Assembly (NCBI GenBank): GCA_002425245.1
Contig: DILW01000109.1
Coordinates: 1-58,932, forward strand
From: Betaproteobacteria bacterium UBA5582
GTDB lineage: Bacteria > Pseudomonadota > Gammaproteobacteria > Burkholderiales > Rhodocyclaceae
DNA length: 58,932 bases
Direction: 5' to 3'
The notes under the pieces were generated by a model, which made no database searches, was not told the DNA's origin, and saw only the letters and a list, made by a program, of their open reading frames with translations. Made by a program: the position numbers and the translations under genes. Below are positions 33,821-43,120 of the stretch, piece by piece. Position 1 is the stretch's first letter. The number at the start of each line of letters is the position of its first letter.

Positions 33821-34279
33821 ATGCTACGAAAAAAACGGGAATTGATCGTGGCTCAGAGCACTTGCGAACTTTGTGCCGCCTCAGGGGGGGCGGTTTTGTG
33901 GTCGAACGGGAACTGCCGCGTGGTCAAGGTGGACGATCCCGTTTTGCCCGGATTCTGGCGGGTGATCTGGCATGCGCATGTTGGCGAGATGACCGATCTG
34001 CCCCTGCTGGCGCGTAATGACCTGATGGCTGTCGTTTTTGCCCTGGAAGCGGCAATCCGGGAATGCTGGCAACCGGACAAGATCAATCTTGCCAGCTTAG
34101 GCAACGTGGTACCTCACCTGCACTGGCACGTGATTCCCCGTTGGCGCGATGATCGTTTTTTTCCGGAACCTATTTGGGGCAAGCCACAGCGTGACGTGAT
34201 ACCGTCGCGGACCGCTCCGGAGGACGGCACGTTGCTTGCGGCATTCCTGAGGCATCTCGAGCAAGGGGCAAGGTCATGA
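33821..34279 (+). CDS. HIT-family nucleotide-binding protein
   Basis: This histidine-triad protein is 152 residues from ATG 33821, or shorter from GTG 33848, which has a better spaced GGGA. The motif HLHWHVIPR gives His99, His101 and His103 as the triad. A CELC pair near the N-terminus could bind zinc. HIT proteins hydrolyse or transfer nucleotides from phosphoramidate- or diadenosine-type substrates. Its stop overlaps the next gene by 4 bp (ATGA), tying it to the uncharacterised 535-residue protein. Confidence 0.87.
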   Translation: MLRKKRELIVAQSTCELCAASGGAVLWSNGNCRVVKVDDPVLPGFWRVIWHAHVGEMTDLPLLARNDLMAVVFALEAAIRECWQPDKINLASLGNVVPHLHWHVIPRWRDDRFFPEPIWGKPQRDVIPSRTAPEDGTLLAAFLRHLEQGARS

Positions 34280-35883
34280 ATGACAAGCGGGAAGGCGGAA
34301 TGCTCTACATCGCAAACCTGGAGAGCGGGATGGCTTATCTCTCCGGATTGATGCTGGCCAACCCGCTCATGGCGGAAAAGCAGCTGGACGGCTTTCTTGA
34401 CGCTTTGTTAAAGGATCCCCCCGACGCCGGGGTGATGTTCCAGTTACTTGAGGCAGCCAGGGCCCCGCTGTGCTTTGTCGAAGAAGAGCTGGCGCGCACT
34501 TACCACAACAAGGCGGTGCCGCTGAGCGACGGTGAGGAAGCTGTATTTGTTCGCGTGGTAGGGGCTTGGAGAAAAATGGCCAGGGCCTATGCTCTGTGCG
34601 CCAGCCTAGAAGAACCAGCCACTGACGATGCCGGTTACCAGGCCTTGGTCGCCACCATCCTGCACCGCTGTATCTACTACTACGGGGCGGTCATCATTGA
34701 GCACTATCACGCCCGTCGGGAACTGCCGCCTGGCGTCTGGCTCGACGTGCACGGATTTTTCGCGACCGCCGAGGAATGGGGCATTGCCTTCATGCCGGTG
34801 AACGACGCGCTGGAAAACTCGGTACAGGCAACGCATTGTGCGGCAGCCTACGTCAGCTTGCTGCTGATTGATGCCGCCAGCCCTTACAGCAACAGCGTGC
34901 GCAACCTCAATCTGATCCGTCGCTGGGCGTCGATGTGGGCGCCGCTGGTGGCTATTGGGAGATTGGATAACGATCTTGAGCTGCCCCCCTACGTCATAGA
35001 ATTGATGAAGGACATGCCAATTCATCCGAGCGCATCGATCGAGGGTTCTGCCGATGATGCCCGTCGCCTTGACACCAGCCGACTCGCCTTGCAGATCGAC
35101 CATGTGCTTGGTCAGTTGCGCATGCGCATCACCCCTTCCCAGCTTGGCTTGGGCGAGGAAACGGGAAGCCACGTAAAGCGTTTGCTGGAAAGTCTGGTCA
35201 AACCGTGGTCACAGTCGAGCTCGCCCCGCCGTTTTCGCCGTTATGCCAGCGAAGGCGTTGCCCGGATTGCTACCGGTTTTGATGCCATTTATTTTCACGT
35301 CACCGGCGAAGCCTTTGCCCAGCACGAGTCAGCGATTGCCTACTCCCGCAGTGACTTTGAAGCGCTATTCATTTTCAGGGATCGAGCCGATCCCGGGCAT
35401 GCGCCACCGCTACGCTCGCATGGCGATTATCCTCTGGAGCAGTGGTCGGTGATCAACCATTCGGCCAACGGTTTTCGTCTGGGGCGCAGCGATTGTGGTC
35501 AGCGCATACTTCATGGTCAGTTGATGGCAGTTTGCCCTCATGATGGTGAGTGCTTCCTGCTTGCCTATGCAACCTGGCTGATGCAGGAGGCGAGCGGAGC
35601 GCTGATCGTGGGTCTGGCGACCCTTCCGGGGATTCCCAAAGGCGTCAGTTTTCGCCTGCTGGACCAGGGTGGGACGCCGGTGAATGAGCGTTACTCGGCC
35701 GCATTTCTGTTGCCCGCCCTGCCCAGTATTGGCGAAGAGACCTCCCTCGTCCTGCCGCCTGGGTACTATCATGCCGGTCGTGAACTGGAGGTGGTGATCG
35801 ACGAGAAGCGCCAGCGTCTGCGCATGAACCACGTTCTATCCCGGCAATGTGATTTCGAGCGAATCAGCATCGTCGGACTCTGA
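34276..35883 (+). CDS. Uncharacterised protein with C-terminal PilZ-like region
   Basis: I do not recognise this 535-residue protein by name. The first ~330 residues look alpha-helical, with no signal peptide or clear membrane segment. From ~385 a beta-rich region resembles a PilZ barrel: QWSVINHSANGFRL (NxSxxG at 394-399), HGQLMAV and LLAYATWLMQ followed by GALIVGLATLPG. The RxxxR motif that completes c-di-GMP binding in true PilZ domains is not evident upstream, so ligand binding is uncertain. It overlaps the HIT gene by 4 bp. Confidence 0.7.
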   Translation: MNDKREGGMLYIANLESGMAYLSGLMLANPLMAEKQLDGFLDALLKDPPDAGVMFQLLEAARAPLCFVEEELARTYHNKAVPLSDGEEAVFVRVVGAWRKMARAYALCASLEEPATDDAGYQALVATILHRCIYYYGAVIIEHYHARRELPPGVWLDVHGFFATAEEWGIAFMPVNDALENSVQATHCAAAYVSLLLIDAASPYSNSVRNLNLIRRWASMWAPLVAIGRLDNDLELPPYVIELMKDMPIHPSASIEGSADDARRLDTSRLALQIDHVLGQLRMRITPSQLGLGEETGSHVKRLLESLVKPWSQSSSPRRFRRYASEGVARIATGFDAIYFHVTGEAFAQHESAIAYSRSDFEALFIFRDRADPGHAPPLRSHGDYPLEQWSVINHSANGFRLGRSDCGQRILHGQLMAVCPHDGECFLLAYATWLMQEASGALIVGLATLPGIPKGVSFRLLDQGGTPVNERYSAAFLLPALPSIGEETSLVLPPGYYHAGRELEVVIDEKRQRLRMNHVLSRQCDFERISIVGL

Positions 35884-35939
35884 ACTCCCGCAGTAGCGAC
35901 GCTTCAGGGTAAACTGTCCGCCCTGAATTGGAGGAAACT

Positions 35940-36356
35940 ATGGCCGGTATGGAAAAAGACACCCCGATCCCGGATGTCATCCGTCTGCATACGGCAAGCC
36001 GTGTTCTTGAACTGGGCTATGACGATCGGTCGTACCGCCTGGATTTCGAATACCTGCGCGTGTTCACCCCGTCGGCCGAAGCCCGGGGTCATGGACCGGG
36101 CCAGGAAACCTTGCAGGTCGGCAAGCGCAATGTCCAGTTGTTATCGGTGGAGCCGGTGGGCACTTATGCCCTCAAGCTGGTTTTTTCCGATGGTCATGAC
36201 AGCGGCCTGTATACCTGGGACCTGCTCTACAACCTGGCCGTGCATCATGACGAATTATGGGCGGAGTACCTGCGCCTGATCGATGCCAGCGGCGCTTCCC
36301 GCGATATTGATACGACGCCGAAGCCTGGCGGCGCTTCCTGTAGTCATCATCACTGA
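35940..36356 (+). CDS. DUF971 family protein
   Basis: The 138-residue protein has the DUF971 core (IRLHTASRVLELGYDDRSYRLDFEYLRVFTPSAE and VEPVGTYALKLVFSDGHDSGLYTWDLLY). The domain is also the N-terminal domain of gamma-butyrobetaine hydroxylase, where it binds zinc. The C-terminus ends in CSHHH, a possible metal site. GGAGGAAA just before ATG 35940 fixes the start. It lies 6 bp before ubiE, a common pairing in betaproteobacteria. Confidence 0.9.
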   Translation: MAGMEKDTPIPDVIRLHTASRVLELGYDDRSYRLDFEYLRVFTPSAEARGHGPGQETLQVGKRNVQLLSVEPVGTYALKLVFSDGHDSGLYTWDLLYNLAVHHDELWAEYLRLIDASGASRDIDTTPKPGGASCSHHH

Positions 36357-36361
36357 CCACC

Positions 36362-37099
36362 ATGAACCAAGAAACCACCCATTTCGGTTACGAATCGGTT
36401 GCGGAACAGGAAAAGGCCCGCCGTGTGCGGGGCGTTTTTGACTCCGTAGCCAGCCGTTATGACCTCATGAACGACCTGATGTCCGGCGGCATGCATCGCC
36501 TGTGGAAGGCGTTCACCATCCAGCGCAGCGGTGTGCGCGAAGGATCCCGTGTGCTTGATGTCGCCGGGGGAACCGGCGATCTGTCGCTGGCTTTCGCCAA
36601 GCGGGTCGGTAAATCCGGCCAGGTCTGGCTGACTGACATCAACAATGCGATGCTGGCTCGCGGGCGTGACCGACTGACCGACAAGGGCTACATGTTGCCG
36701 GTAGCACAATGCGACGCGGAGAAGCTGCCGTTTCCGGACGACTGGTTCGATTGCGTGACCGTTGCCTTCGGCCTGCGCAACATGACCCACAAGGATGCTG
36801 CGCTGGCTGAGATGCGGCGGGTTTTGCGTCCTGGCGGCCGCTTGCTGGTGCTTGAGTTCTCGCGAATCTGGGAGCCGCTGGCCCCGGTGTACGATTTTTA
36901 TTCCTTCCAGGTCATTCCCCGCATCGGCCAGATGGTGACCAAGGATGCCGATAGCTACCGCTATCTCTCCGAATCGATACGTGTCCATCCCGATCAGGAG
37001 ACCCTCAAGACGATGATGGAGGGTGTTGGTTTCGAGAAGGTCGAGTATTTCAACATGGCGCTGGGCGTGGTTGCCCTGCACCGCGGCTTCAAGTTCTGA
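36362..37099 (+). CDS. ubiE: Ubiquinone/menaquinone C-methyltransferase UbiE
   Basis: UbiE carries out the SAM-dependent C-methylation in ubiquinone (and menaquinone) synthesis. The 245-residue protein is standard: THFGYESVAEQEKARRVRGVFDSVASRYDLMNDLMS at the N-terminus, SAM-binding VLDVAGGTGDLS, and GLRNMTHKDAALAEMRRVLRPGGRLLVLEFS. It is flanked by the DUF971 gene upstream and ubiJ downstream, all on one transcript. Confidence 0.97.
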   Translation: MNQETTHFGYESVAEQEKARRVRGVFDSVASRYDLMNDLMSGGMHRLWKAFTIQRSGVREGSRVLDVAGGTGDLSLAFAKRVGKSGQVWLTDINNAMLARGRDRLTDKGYMLPVAQCDAEKLPFPDDWFDCVTVAFGLRNMTHKDAALAEMRRVLRPGGRLLVLEFSRIWEPLAPVYDFYSFQVIPRIGQMVTKDADSYRYLSESIRVHPDQETLKTMMEGVGFEKVEYFNMALGVVALHRGFKF

Positions 37100-37108
37100 T
37101 CCATCACT

Positions 37109-37684
37109 GTGCGTCAGCTGGAAACCCTGATCGTCAAGCCGCTTAACCACGTTCTCGGTAGCGCGCCTTGGGCCGTCGAGCGACTGCGCCGGCATGCCGG
37201 CGCGCATCTGACCCTGCTTGCCGGGCCATTCGAGTTGGCTTTATGCATCGACGGTGAGGGATTGCTGCAGCCTTCCCAGGGGGCAGAGAGTCCCGATGTC
37301 AGCATCGAACTGGCTGCTGACTTCCCTGCCCGCTTGTTGTTTGATCGGGAATCGCTGATGTCGTCAGCACGCCTGAGCGGTTCTGCCGATGTCGCCGAAA
37401 CCCTGGCGTTCGTCTTCCGCAACCTGCGCTGGGATGCCGAGGCTGACCTGGCCGGGGTAGTCGGCGATATTCCGGCGCGCCGCGTGAGTCTGGCCGGAGC
37501 GCGGCTGGTCAGCGGAGTCCGTGCAGGCGCCAGCCGCTTGGCCGCTAACTTCGCCGAGTACGCAAGCGATGAAAGTGAGTTGCTGGCTTCACGTCCAAAC
37601 ATCGAGCGTTTCCTGGGCGAAGTCGATCGCTTGCGCGACGAGACTGCCCGGATCGAAAAACGGATTGCCCGGTTGGGCGGATAA
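37109..37684 (+). CDS. ubiJ: Ubiquinone biosynthesis accessory factor UbiJ (SCP2 domain)
   Basis: UbiJ carries an SCP2-type lipid-binding domain and organises the soluble Ubi complex. The 191-residue protein has the short hydrophobic N-terminal region (ETLIVKPLNHVLGSAPWAVERL), the SCP2 part with LSGSADVAETLAFVFRNLRWDAEADLAGVVGD and a C-terminal coiled coil (FLGEVDRLRDETARIEKRIARL). The start is GTG 37109. ubiB, often next, is absent: a terminator and the convergent ATP synthase operon follow. Confidence 0.9.
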   Translation: MRQLETLIVKPLNHVLGSAPWAVERLRRHAGAHLTLLAGPFELALCIDGEGLLQPSQGAESPDVSIELAADFPARLLFDRESLMSSARLSGSADVAETLAFVFRNLRWDAEADLAGVVGDIPARRVSLAGARLVSGVRAGASRLAANFAEYASDESELLASRPNIERFLGEVDRLRDETARIEKRIARLGG

Positions 37685-37705
37685 AGGCGATTCTTCCAGC
37701 AAAAG

Positions 37706-37732
37706 AAAAAGGCAGCCGAGGCTGCCTTTTTT
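37706..37732. terminator. Bidirectional terminator between ubiJ and atpC
   Basis: GGCAGC (37711-37716), loop CGAG, GCTGCC (37721-37726), with A5 before and T6 after. It forms a rho-independent terminator in both directions between the convergent ubi and atp operons. Confidence 0.9.
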
Positions 37733-37749
37733 GACTGAGAAAAAGAAAC

Positions 37750-38175
37750 TCAGTGGGTGTGCTTGCGCAGACGCTGGATGGCTTGCAGCTGGGCAATCGC
37801 TTCGGCCAGTTCGGCTTCGGCGGCGGCGTAATCCATTTCCGCGCGCCGATTGGCCAGGGCTTCCTCGGCGTGCTTCTTGGCTTCCAGTGCCTTGGCCTCA
37901 TCGAGGTCATGGGCACGAATCGCGGTGTCCGCCAACACGGTGATCATGTTGGGCTGGACTTCCAGCATGCCACCGGAGACATACACCAGTTCGAACTCGT
38001 CCTGATCCGGCACCTTGAGACGAATGGTGCCGGGCTTGATACGGGTCAGCAACGGGGTATGCTGCGGCAGGATGCCAAGTTCCCCGGCTTCGCCGGGAAA
38101 CACTGCGATTTCCACCAGGCCGGAGAAAATCGATTCTTCGGCACTGACGACATCACAATGAACGGTCATAACCAT
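37750..38175 (-). CDS. atpC: ATP synthase epsilon subunit
   Basis: The 141-residue subunit belongs to the F1 central stalk and inhibits ATP hydrolysis. It has the typical MVMTVHCDVVSAEESIFSG start, FPGEAGELGILPQHTPLLTRIKPG and the C-terminal helical EEALANRRAEMDYAAAEAELAEAIAQL. It is the last gene of the operon and ends at a bidirectional terminator. Confidence 0.96.
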   Translation of the reverse strand: MVMTVHCDVVSAEESIFSGLVEIAVFPGEAGELGILPQHTPLLTRIKPGTIRLKVPDQDEFELVYVSGGMLEVQPNMITVLADTAIRAHDLDEAKALEAKKHAEEALANRRAEMDYAAAEAELAEAIAQLQAIQRLRKHTH

Positions 38176-38200
38176 TACTGGCTCCTATGCTGAAGCTGCA

Positions 38201-39610
38201 TTACTGCAGCGTCTTCGCCTTTTCGACAGCTTCTTCGATGCCGCCGACCATGTAGAAGGCCTGTTCCGGCAGGTGGTCGTACTCACCGCTGACGATGCCC
38301 TTGAAGCCCTTGATGGTTTCCTTGAGCGGAACGAACTTGCCCGGGGAACCGGTAAACACTTCGGCAACGTGGAAGGGCTGGGACAGGAAGCGCTGGATCT
38401 TACGGGCGCGGCTGACGGCCAGTTTGTCTTCCGGCGACAGTTCGTCCATACCCAGAATCGCGATGATGTCGCGCAGTTCCTTGTAGCGCTGCAGGTTCAT
38501 CTGCACGGCACGGGCAACCGAGTAGTGCTCTTCGCCGACGACTTGCGGGTCGAGCTGGCGGGAGGTGGAGTCGAGCGGATCGACGGCCGGGTAGATACCC
38601 AGCGAGGCGATGTCACGCGACAACACGACCGTGGAGTCCAAGTGCAGGAAGGTGGTGGCCGGGGACGGGTCGGTCAAGTCATCGGCAGGCACGTAAACGG
38701 CCTGGATGGAGGTGATCGAGCCAACCTTGGTCGAGGTGATACGCTCTTGCAGACGACCCATTTCTTCCGCCAGCGTCGGCTGGTAGCCCACGGCGGAAGG
38801 CATACGGCCGAGCAGTGCGGACACTTCGGTACCGGCCAGGGTGTAGCGGTAGATGTTGTCGACGAAGAACAGGATGTCACGACCGTCGTCACGGAAACGT
38901 TCGGCCATGGTCAGACCGGTCAGCGCGACGCGCAGACGGTTGCCCGGGGGTTCGTTCATCTGACCGAACACCATCGCGACCTTGTCGAGAACGTTGGAGT
39001 CCTTCATTTCATGATAGAAGTCGTTACCTTCGCGGGTACGCTCACCAACACCGGCAAACACGGACAGACCCGAGTGTTGCTTGGCGATGTTGTTGATCAG
39101 CTCCATCATGTTGACGGTCTTGCCGACGCCGGCGCCACCAAACAGGCCGACCTTGCCGCCCTTGGCGAACGGGCAGATCAGGTCGATAACCTTGATGCCG
39201 GTTTCGAGCAGATCGACGGAGGACGACAGTTCGTCGAACTTCGGCGCGGCAGCGTGAATTTCACGCAGTTCGTCGCTTTCGATCGGACCGGCTTCGTCGA
39301 TCGGACGGCCGAGCACGTCCATGATGCGACCCAGCGTGCCCATGCCGACCGGCACGGAGATGCCGGCACCGGTGTTGTTAACCTTCATGCCGCGGCGCAA
39401 GCCGTCGGATGAACCCATGGCGATGGTACGGACGACGCCGTCACCCAGTTGCTGCTGCACTTCGAAGGTCAGACCGGCTTCAACCATGCCGTTTTCTTCG
39501 GAGGCGTCGAGCTTGAGTGCGTCGTAGACCTTCGGCATCGCGTCGCGCGGGAAGTGGATGTCCACAACTGCGCCGATACACTGAACGATGGAACCTTGAC
39601 TCATATTCAA
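38201..39610 (-). CDS. atpD: ATP synthase beta subunit
   Basis: The 469-residue catalytic subunit has the P-loop GGAGVGKT, the GVGERTREGNDFYHEM segment with catalytic Glu, and ALLGRMPSAVGYQPTLAEEMG. Three copies alternate with alpha in F1 and synthesise ATP. Length and all family landmarks are normal. It lies between atpG and atpC. Confidence 0.99.
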   Translation of the reverse strand: MNMSQGSIVQCIGAVVDIHFPRDAMPKVYDALKLDASEENGMVEAGLTFEVQQQLGDGVVRTIAMGSSDGLRRGMKVNNTGAGISVPVGMGTLGRIMDVLGRPIDEAGPIESDELREIHAAAPKFDELSSSVDLLETGIKVIDLICPFAKGGKVGLFGGAGVGKTVNMMELINNIAKQHSGLSVFAGVGERTREGNDFYHEMKDSNVLDKVAMVFGQMNEPPGNRLRVALTGLTMAERFRDDGRDILFFVDNIYRYTLAGTEVSALLGRMPSAVGYQPTLAEEMGRLQERITSTKVGSITSIQAVYVPADDLTDPSPATTFLHLDSTVVLSRDIASLGIYPAVDPLDSTSRQLDPQVVGEEHYSVARAVQMNLQRYKELRDIIAILGMDELSPEDKLAVSRARKIQRFLSQPFHVAEVFTGSPGKFVPLKETIKGFKGIVSGEYDHLPEQAFYMVGGIEEAVEKAKTLQ

Positions 39611-39641
39611 ATCCCCAATAATTAAAAGCTGCGCGCTGGCG

Positions 39642-40505
39642 TCAGACTGCGGCGGCGCCGCTGACGATTTCCGAGAGTTCCTTGGTAATCGCGGCCTGAC
39701 GAGCCTTGTTATAGACCAGCTTCAATTCACCGATGACGTTCTTGGCGTTATCGGAAGCAGACTTCATGGCGACCATCCGGGCAGACTGCTCGGAGGCCAT
39801 GTTTTCAGCCACGGCCTGGTAAATCAAAGCTTCGACATAGCGGATCAACAGATCGTCGATAACTGGCTGGGCTTCCGGCTCGTAGACATAGTCCCAACCC
39901 GGCTGATGATCGGTCTTGACGACATCGTCAGCCAGCGGGAGCAGCTTTTCGAAAACCGGTTCCTGCTTCATCGTGTTGATGAAGCGGGTGTAGCCGATGT
40001 ACAGCGCGTCGATTTCGCCCTTCATGTAGGCGTCGAGCTGGATCTTGAGCGGGCCGATCAGCTTTTCCAGGTGCGGGGTATCGCCCAGCCCGACCACGTG
40101 CGAGACAACCTTCGCACCGGCGCGCTGCATGAAACCCAGACCCTTGTTACCAATACAGGTCGCCTGGAAATTGATCTTCTGGCTGTCGAGTTCCTTCATC
40201 TTGCCCAGAACCAGGCGCAGGACGTTGGAATTCAGACCGCCGCAGAGGCCCTTGTCGGAGGTGACGAGGACGATGCCGATCGCCTTCTGCTCGCGCTTTT
40301 CGAGGAACGGGTGCTTGTACTCGGTCAGCGCGTGCGACAGGTTGCTGGCCACACGCCGGATCTTCTCGCCATAGGGGCGGGCAGCCCGCATCCGGTCCTG
40401 CGCCTTGCGCATTTTGGATGCGGCCACCATCTCCATGGCCTTGGTGATCTTGCGCGTGTTTTCTACGCTCTTGATCTTGTTGCGAATTTCCTTGCCGCTA
40501 GGCAT
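39642..40505 (-). CDS. atpG: ATP synthase gamma subunit
   Basis: The 287-residue rotor shaft subunit has the N-terminal coiled coil (EIRNKIKSVENTRKITKAMEMVAASKMRKAQ), the SDKGLCGGLNSN loop and the C-terminal helix (ASEQSARMVAMKSASDNAKNVIGELKLVYNKARQAAITKELSEIVSGAAA). It is normal in length and position between atpA and atpD. Confidence 0.98.
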   Translation of the reverse strand: MPSGKEIRNKIKSVENTRKITKAMEMVAASKMRKAQDRMRAARPYGEKIRRVASNLSHALTEYKHPFLEKREQKAIGIVLVTSDKGLCGGLNSNVLRLVLGKMKELDSQKINFQATCIGNKGLGFMQRAGAKVVSHVVGLGDTPHLEKLIGPLKIQLDAYMKGEIDALYIGYTRFINTMKQEPVFEKLLPLADDVVKTDHQPGWDYVYEPEAQPVIDDLLIRYVEALIYQAVAENMASEQSARMVAMKSASDNAKNVIGELKLVYNKARQAAITKELSEIVSGAAAV

Positions 40506-40520
40506 GGCGTTCTCCTAAGA

Positions 40521-42059
40521 TCAGGCCCAGGTGCTCTTGAAAGCCTGGATGCCGGCAGCCAGTGCCTTTTCGGTATCACCGCTCAGGTCGGCCGACGATT
40601 CCATGGTGTTCATGACTTCGGCGTGGTTCGACTTGAGGTAGCTGATCATGGCCTTTTCGCATTCGAGTGCGCGCTTGACTTCGACATCGTCGAAGTAGCC
40701 CTTGTCGGCTGCGTACAGCGTGACGGCCATTTCGGAGATGCTCATCGGGGCGTACTGCGGCTGCTTCATCAGTTCCGTGACCAGACGGCCGCGCTCCAGC
40801 TGCTTGCGGGTCGCTTCGTCGAGGTCCGAGGCGAACTGGGCGAAGGCAGCGAGTTCGCGGTACTGGGCCAGGGCCAGACGGACACCGCCGCCGAGCTTCT
40901 TGATCAGCTTGGTCTGGGCAGCGCCACCGACGCGGGACACCGAGATACCGGCGTTGATCGCGGGACGGATACCGGCGTTGAAGAGGTCGGTTTCCAGGAA
41001 GATCTGACCGTCGGTAATCGAAATCACGTTGGTCGGAACGAAAGCGGAAACGTCACCGGCTTGCGTTTCGATGACCGGCAGCGCGGTCAGCGAACCGCTC
41101 TTGCCCGTCACGGCGCCGTTGGTGAAACGCTCGACCCAGGCTTCGGAAACGCGGGCAGCACGTTCCAGCAGGCGGGAGTGGAGATAGAAGACGTCGCCCG
41201 GGTAGGCTTCACGGCCCGGCGGACGGCGCAGCAGCAGGGAAACCTGACGGTAGCCCCAGGCTTGCTTGGTCAAATCGTCGTAAATGATCAGGGCATCTTG
41301 ACCACGGTCACGGAAGTATTCGCCCATCGAGCAGCCGGCGTAGGGAGCCAGGTACTGCAGCGCGGCCGATTCCGAAGCGGAGGCGGCGACGACGATGGTG
41401 TATTCCATGGCGCCGTGTTCTTCGAGCTTGCGCACGACGTTGGCGATGGTGGAAGCCTTCTGGCCGACGGCGACATAAACGCAGAAGAGGTTCTTGCCCT
41501 TCTGGTTGATGATGGCGTCGACAGCGACGGCGGTCTTGCCGGTCTGGCGGTCGCCGATGATCAGTTCGCGCTGGCCGCGGCCAACCGGAACCATCGAGTC
41601 GACGCACTTCAGACCAGTCTGCACCGGCTGCGAAACGGACTTACGCCAGATGACGCCCGGGGCGACCTTTTCCAGCTTGTCGGTTTCCTTGGCGTTGATC
41701 GGGCCCTTGCCGTCGATCGGCTGACCGAGGGTGTTGACCACGCGGCCGAGCAGTTCCGGACCAACCGGCACTTCCAGGATGCGGCCGGTCGTCTTGACCG
41801 TGTCGCCTTCGGAGATGTGCTCGTATTCGCCCAGAATAACGGCGCCGACGGAGTCGCGCTCGAGGTTGAGTGCCATGCCGATGGTGTTGCCGGGGAATTC
41901 CAGCATTTCACCTTGCATGACGTCCTGCAAGCCATGCACGCGGCAGATACCGTCAGTGACGGAAACCACGGTGCCCTGCGTACGCACTTCCGATGCGCCT
42001 TGCAGGTTCTGGATCTTGCTCTTGATCAGTTCAGAAATTTCGGAAGGATTCAACTGCAT
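40521..42059 (-). CDS. atpA: ATP synthase alpha subunit
   Basis: The 512-residue subunit forms the non-catalytic nucleotide-binding half of the F1 ring. The P-loop is GDRQTGKT, followed by VYVAVGQKASTIANVVRKLEEHGAMEYTIVV and SLLLRRPPGREAYPGDVFYLHSRLLERAA. The N-terminus (MQLNPSEISELIKSKIQNL) is typical. It lies 9 bp after atpH. Confidence 0.99.
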   Translation of the reverse strand: MQLNPSEISELIKSKIQNLQGASEVRTQGTVVSVTDGICRVHGLQDVMQGEMLEFPGNTIGMALNLERDSVGAVILGEYEHISEGDTVKTTGRILEVPVGPELLGRVVNTLGQPIDGKGPINAKETDKLEKVAPGVIWRKSVSQPVQTGLKCVDSMVPVGRGQRELIIGDRQTGKTAVAVDAIINQKGKNLFCVYVAVGQKASTIANVVRKLEEHGAMEYTIVVAASASESAALQYLAPYAGCSMGEYFRDRGQDALIIYDDLTKQAWGYRQVSLLLRRPPGREAYPGDVFYLHSRLLERAARVSEAWVERFTNGAVTGKSGSLTALPVIETQAGDVSAFVPTNVISITDGQIFLETDLFNAGIRPAINAGISVSRVGGAAQTKLIKKLGGGVRLALAQYRELAAFAQFASDLDEATRKQLERGRLVTELMKQPQYAPMSISEMAVTLYAADKGYFDDVEVKRALECEKAMISYLKSNHAEVMNTMESSADLSGDTEKALAAGIQAFKSTWA

Positions 42060-42068
42060 GAAAATCTC

Positions 42069-42602
42069 CTAGTTGTTCAGTGCCACGGCCATCGCGTCGA
42101 GTTTGCCGCGGACTGAAGCATCCAGCATCTGGTCACCGACGGTGACCCGCACACCACCGATCAGGCTCGCGTCGACTTCGACGCGGGCGGTCAGGCGGGT
42201 ACCGAAACGGGGTTCCAGTTGCTGCATCAGAGCAGCGACCTGGGCGTCGTCAATCGGGAATGCGGAGTACACCACCGCCTCCTGGACCCCTTCTTCCTGG
42301 CTGCGGGCCAGATCGAAAAGCCGGGAAATCTCCGGCAGGAGTGCGAGACGCCGGTTTTCTGCGAGGGTACGAACGAAATTGGCGAGAATCGGGTCGTTGT
42401 CGTCGGACAACGAAATGAACAATTCTGCAATCTGTTCAGCGGAGAGCCGGGGATTGCCCATGACCTGAGCCATGTCCCCGTCCTGGGCAATCAGCGCCAG
42501 CCTTTGCAGGCGCTGCGACCAGGTGCCCTGGGCCCCGCTTTCCTTGGCCAGCTTGAAAGCGGCGTCGGCGTAGGGGCGAGCGATGGTGACGGATTCAGCC
42601 AT
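42069..42602 (-). CDS. atpH: ATP synthase delta subunit
   Basis: The 177-residue subunit sits on top of F1 and joins it to the b-subunit stator. It has the standard ARPYADAAFKLA start, RLALLPEISRLFDLARSQEEGVQEAVVYSAFPI and the ending GGVRVTVGDQMLDASVRGKLDAMA. It follows atpF by 5 bp. Confidence 0.97.
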   Translation of the reverse strand: MAESVTIARPYADAAFKLAKESGAQGTWSQRLQRLALIAQDGDMAQVMGNPRLSAEQIAELFISLSDDNDPILANFVRTLAENRRLALLPEISRLFDLARSQEEGVQEAVVYSAFPIDDAQVAALMQQLEPRFGTRLTARVEVDASLIGGVRVTVGDQMLDASVRGKLDAMAVALNN

Positions 42603-42607
42603 AAGCT

Positions 42608-43078
42608 TTACAGATCCTGTTTGATCGTGGCCAGAATGTCGGAATGTGCCTGGGCGTTGATCTCGCGGCGCAGAATCTGCTCGGCGCCGGTGACCACCAG
42701 GGCAGCGACCTGTTCGCGCAGCTGTTCCTTGGCACGGACGGCCTCCTGTTCGATTTCGGCCTTGGCACCGGCGACGATGCGGTCGGCTTCGGCCTTGGCG
42801 TTTGCCTTGGCTTCCTCGATCAGTTGGGCGCCGCGCTTTTCAGCGTTGGCGATCAGTTCGGCAGCCTTTTCCTTGCCTTCACGGAGGGCATCCGTGGAGC
42901 GCTTGGTGGCCAGTTCGAGATCCTGCTTGCCGCGTTCAGCAGCAGCCAGACCATCCGCGATCTTCTTCGCACGCTCGTCGAGCGCCTTCACAATGGGGGG
43001 CCACACGAATTGCATCGTGAACCACGCCAGAATGAAGAACACAACGAGCTGTGCAAACAACGTTGCGTTCAGATTCAC
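42608..43078 (-). CDS. atpF: ATP synthase subunit b
   Basis: The 156-residue stator subunit has one N-terminal membrane helix (LFAQLVVFFILAWFTMQFVWPPI) and a long charged coiled coil (DLELATKRSTDALREGKEKAAELIANAEKRGAQLIEEAKANAKAEADRI). It anchors F1 to Fo. Length equals that of the E. coli homologue. Confidence 0.97.
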   Translation of the reverse strand: MNLNATLFAQLVVFFILAWFTMQFVWPPIVKALDERAKKIADGLAAAERGKQDLELATKRSTDALREGKEKAAELIANAEKRGAQLIEEAKANAKAEADRIVAGAKAEIEQEAVRAKEQLREQVAALVVTGAEQILRREINAQAHSDILATIKQDL

Positions 43079-43120
43079 GGTGTTAGTCCTCTTCTAAAGG
43101 GTTGATCGGAAGAGGAGTAA

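Noticed and set aside
39906..42116. A 736-codon plus-strand open frame across atpG and atpA
   Set aside because: Antisense shadow; the minus strand encodes canonical ATP synthase subunits with all motifs.
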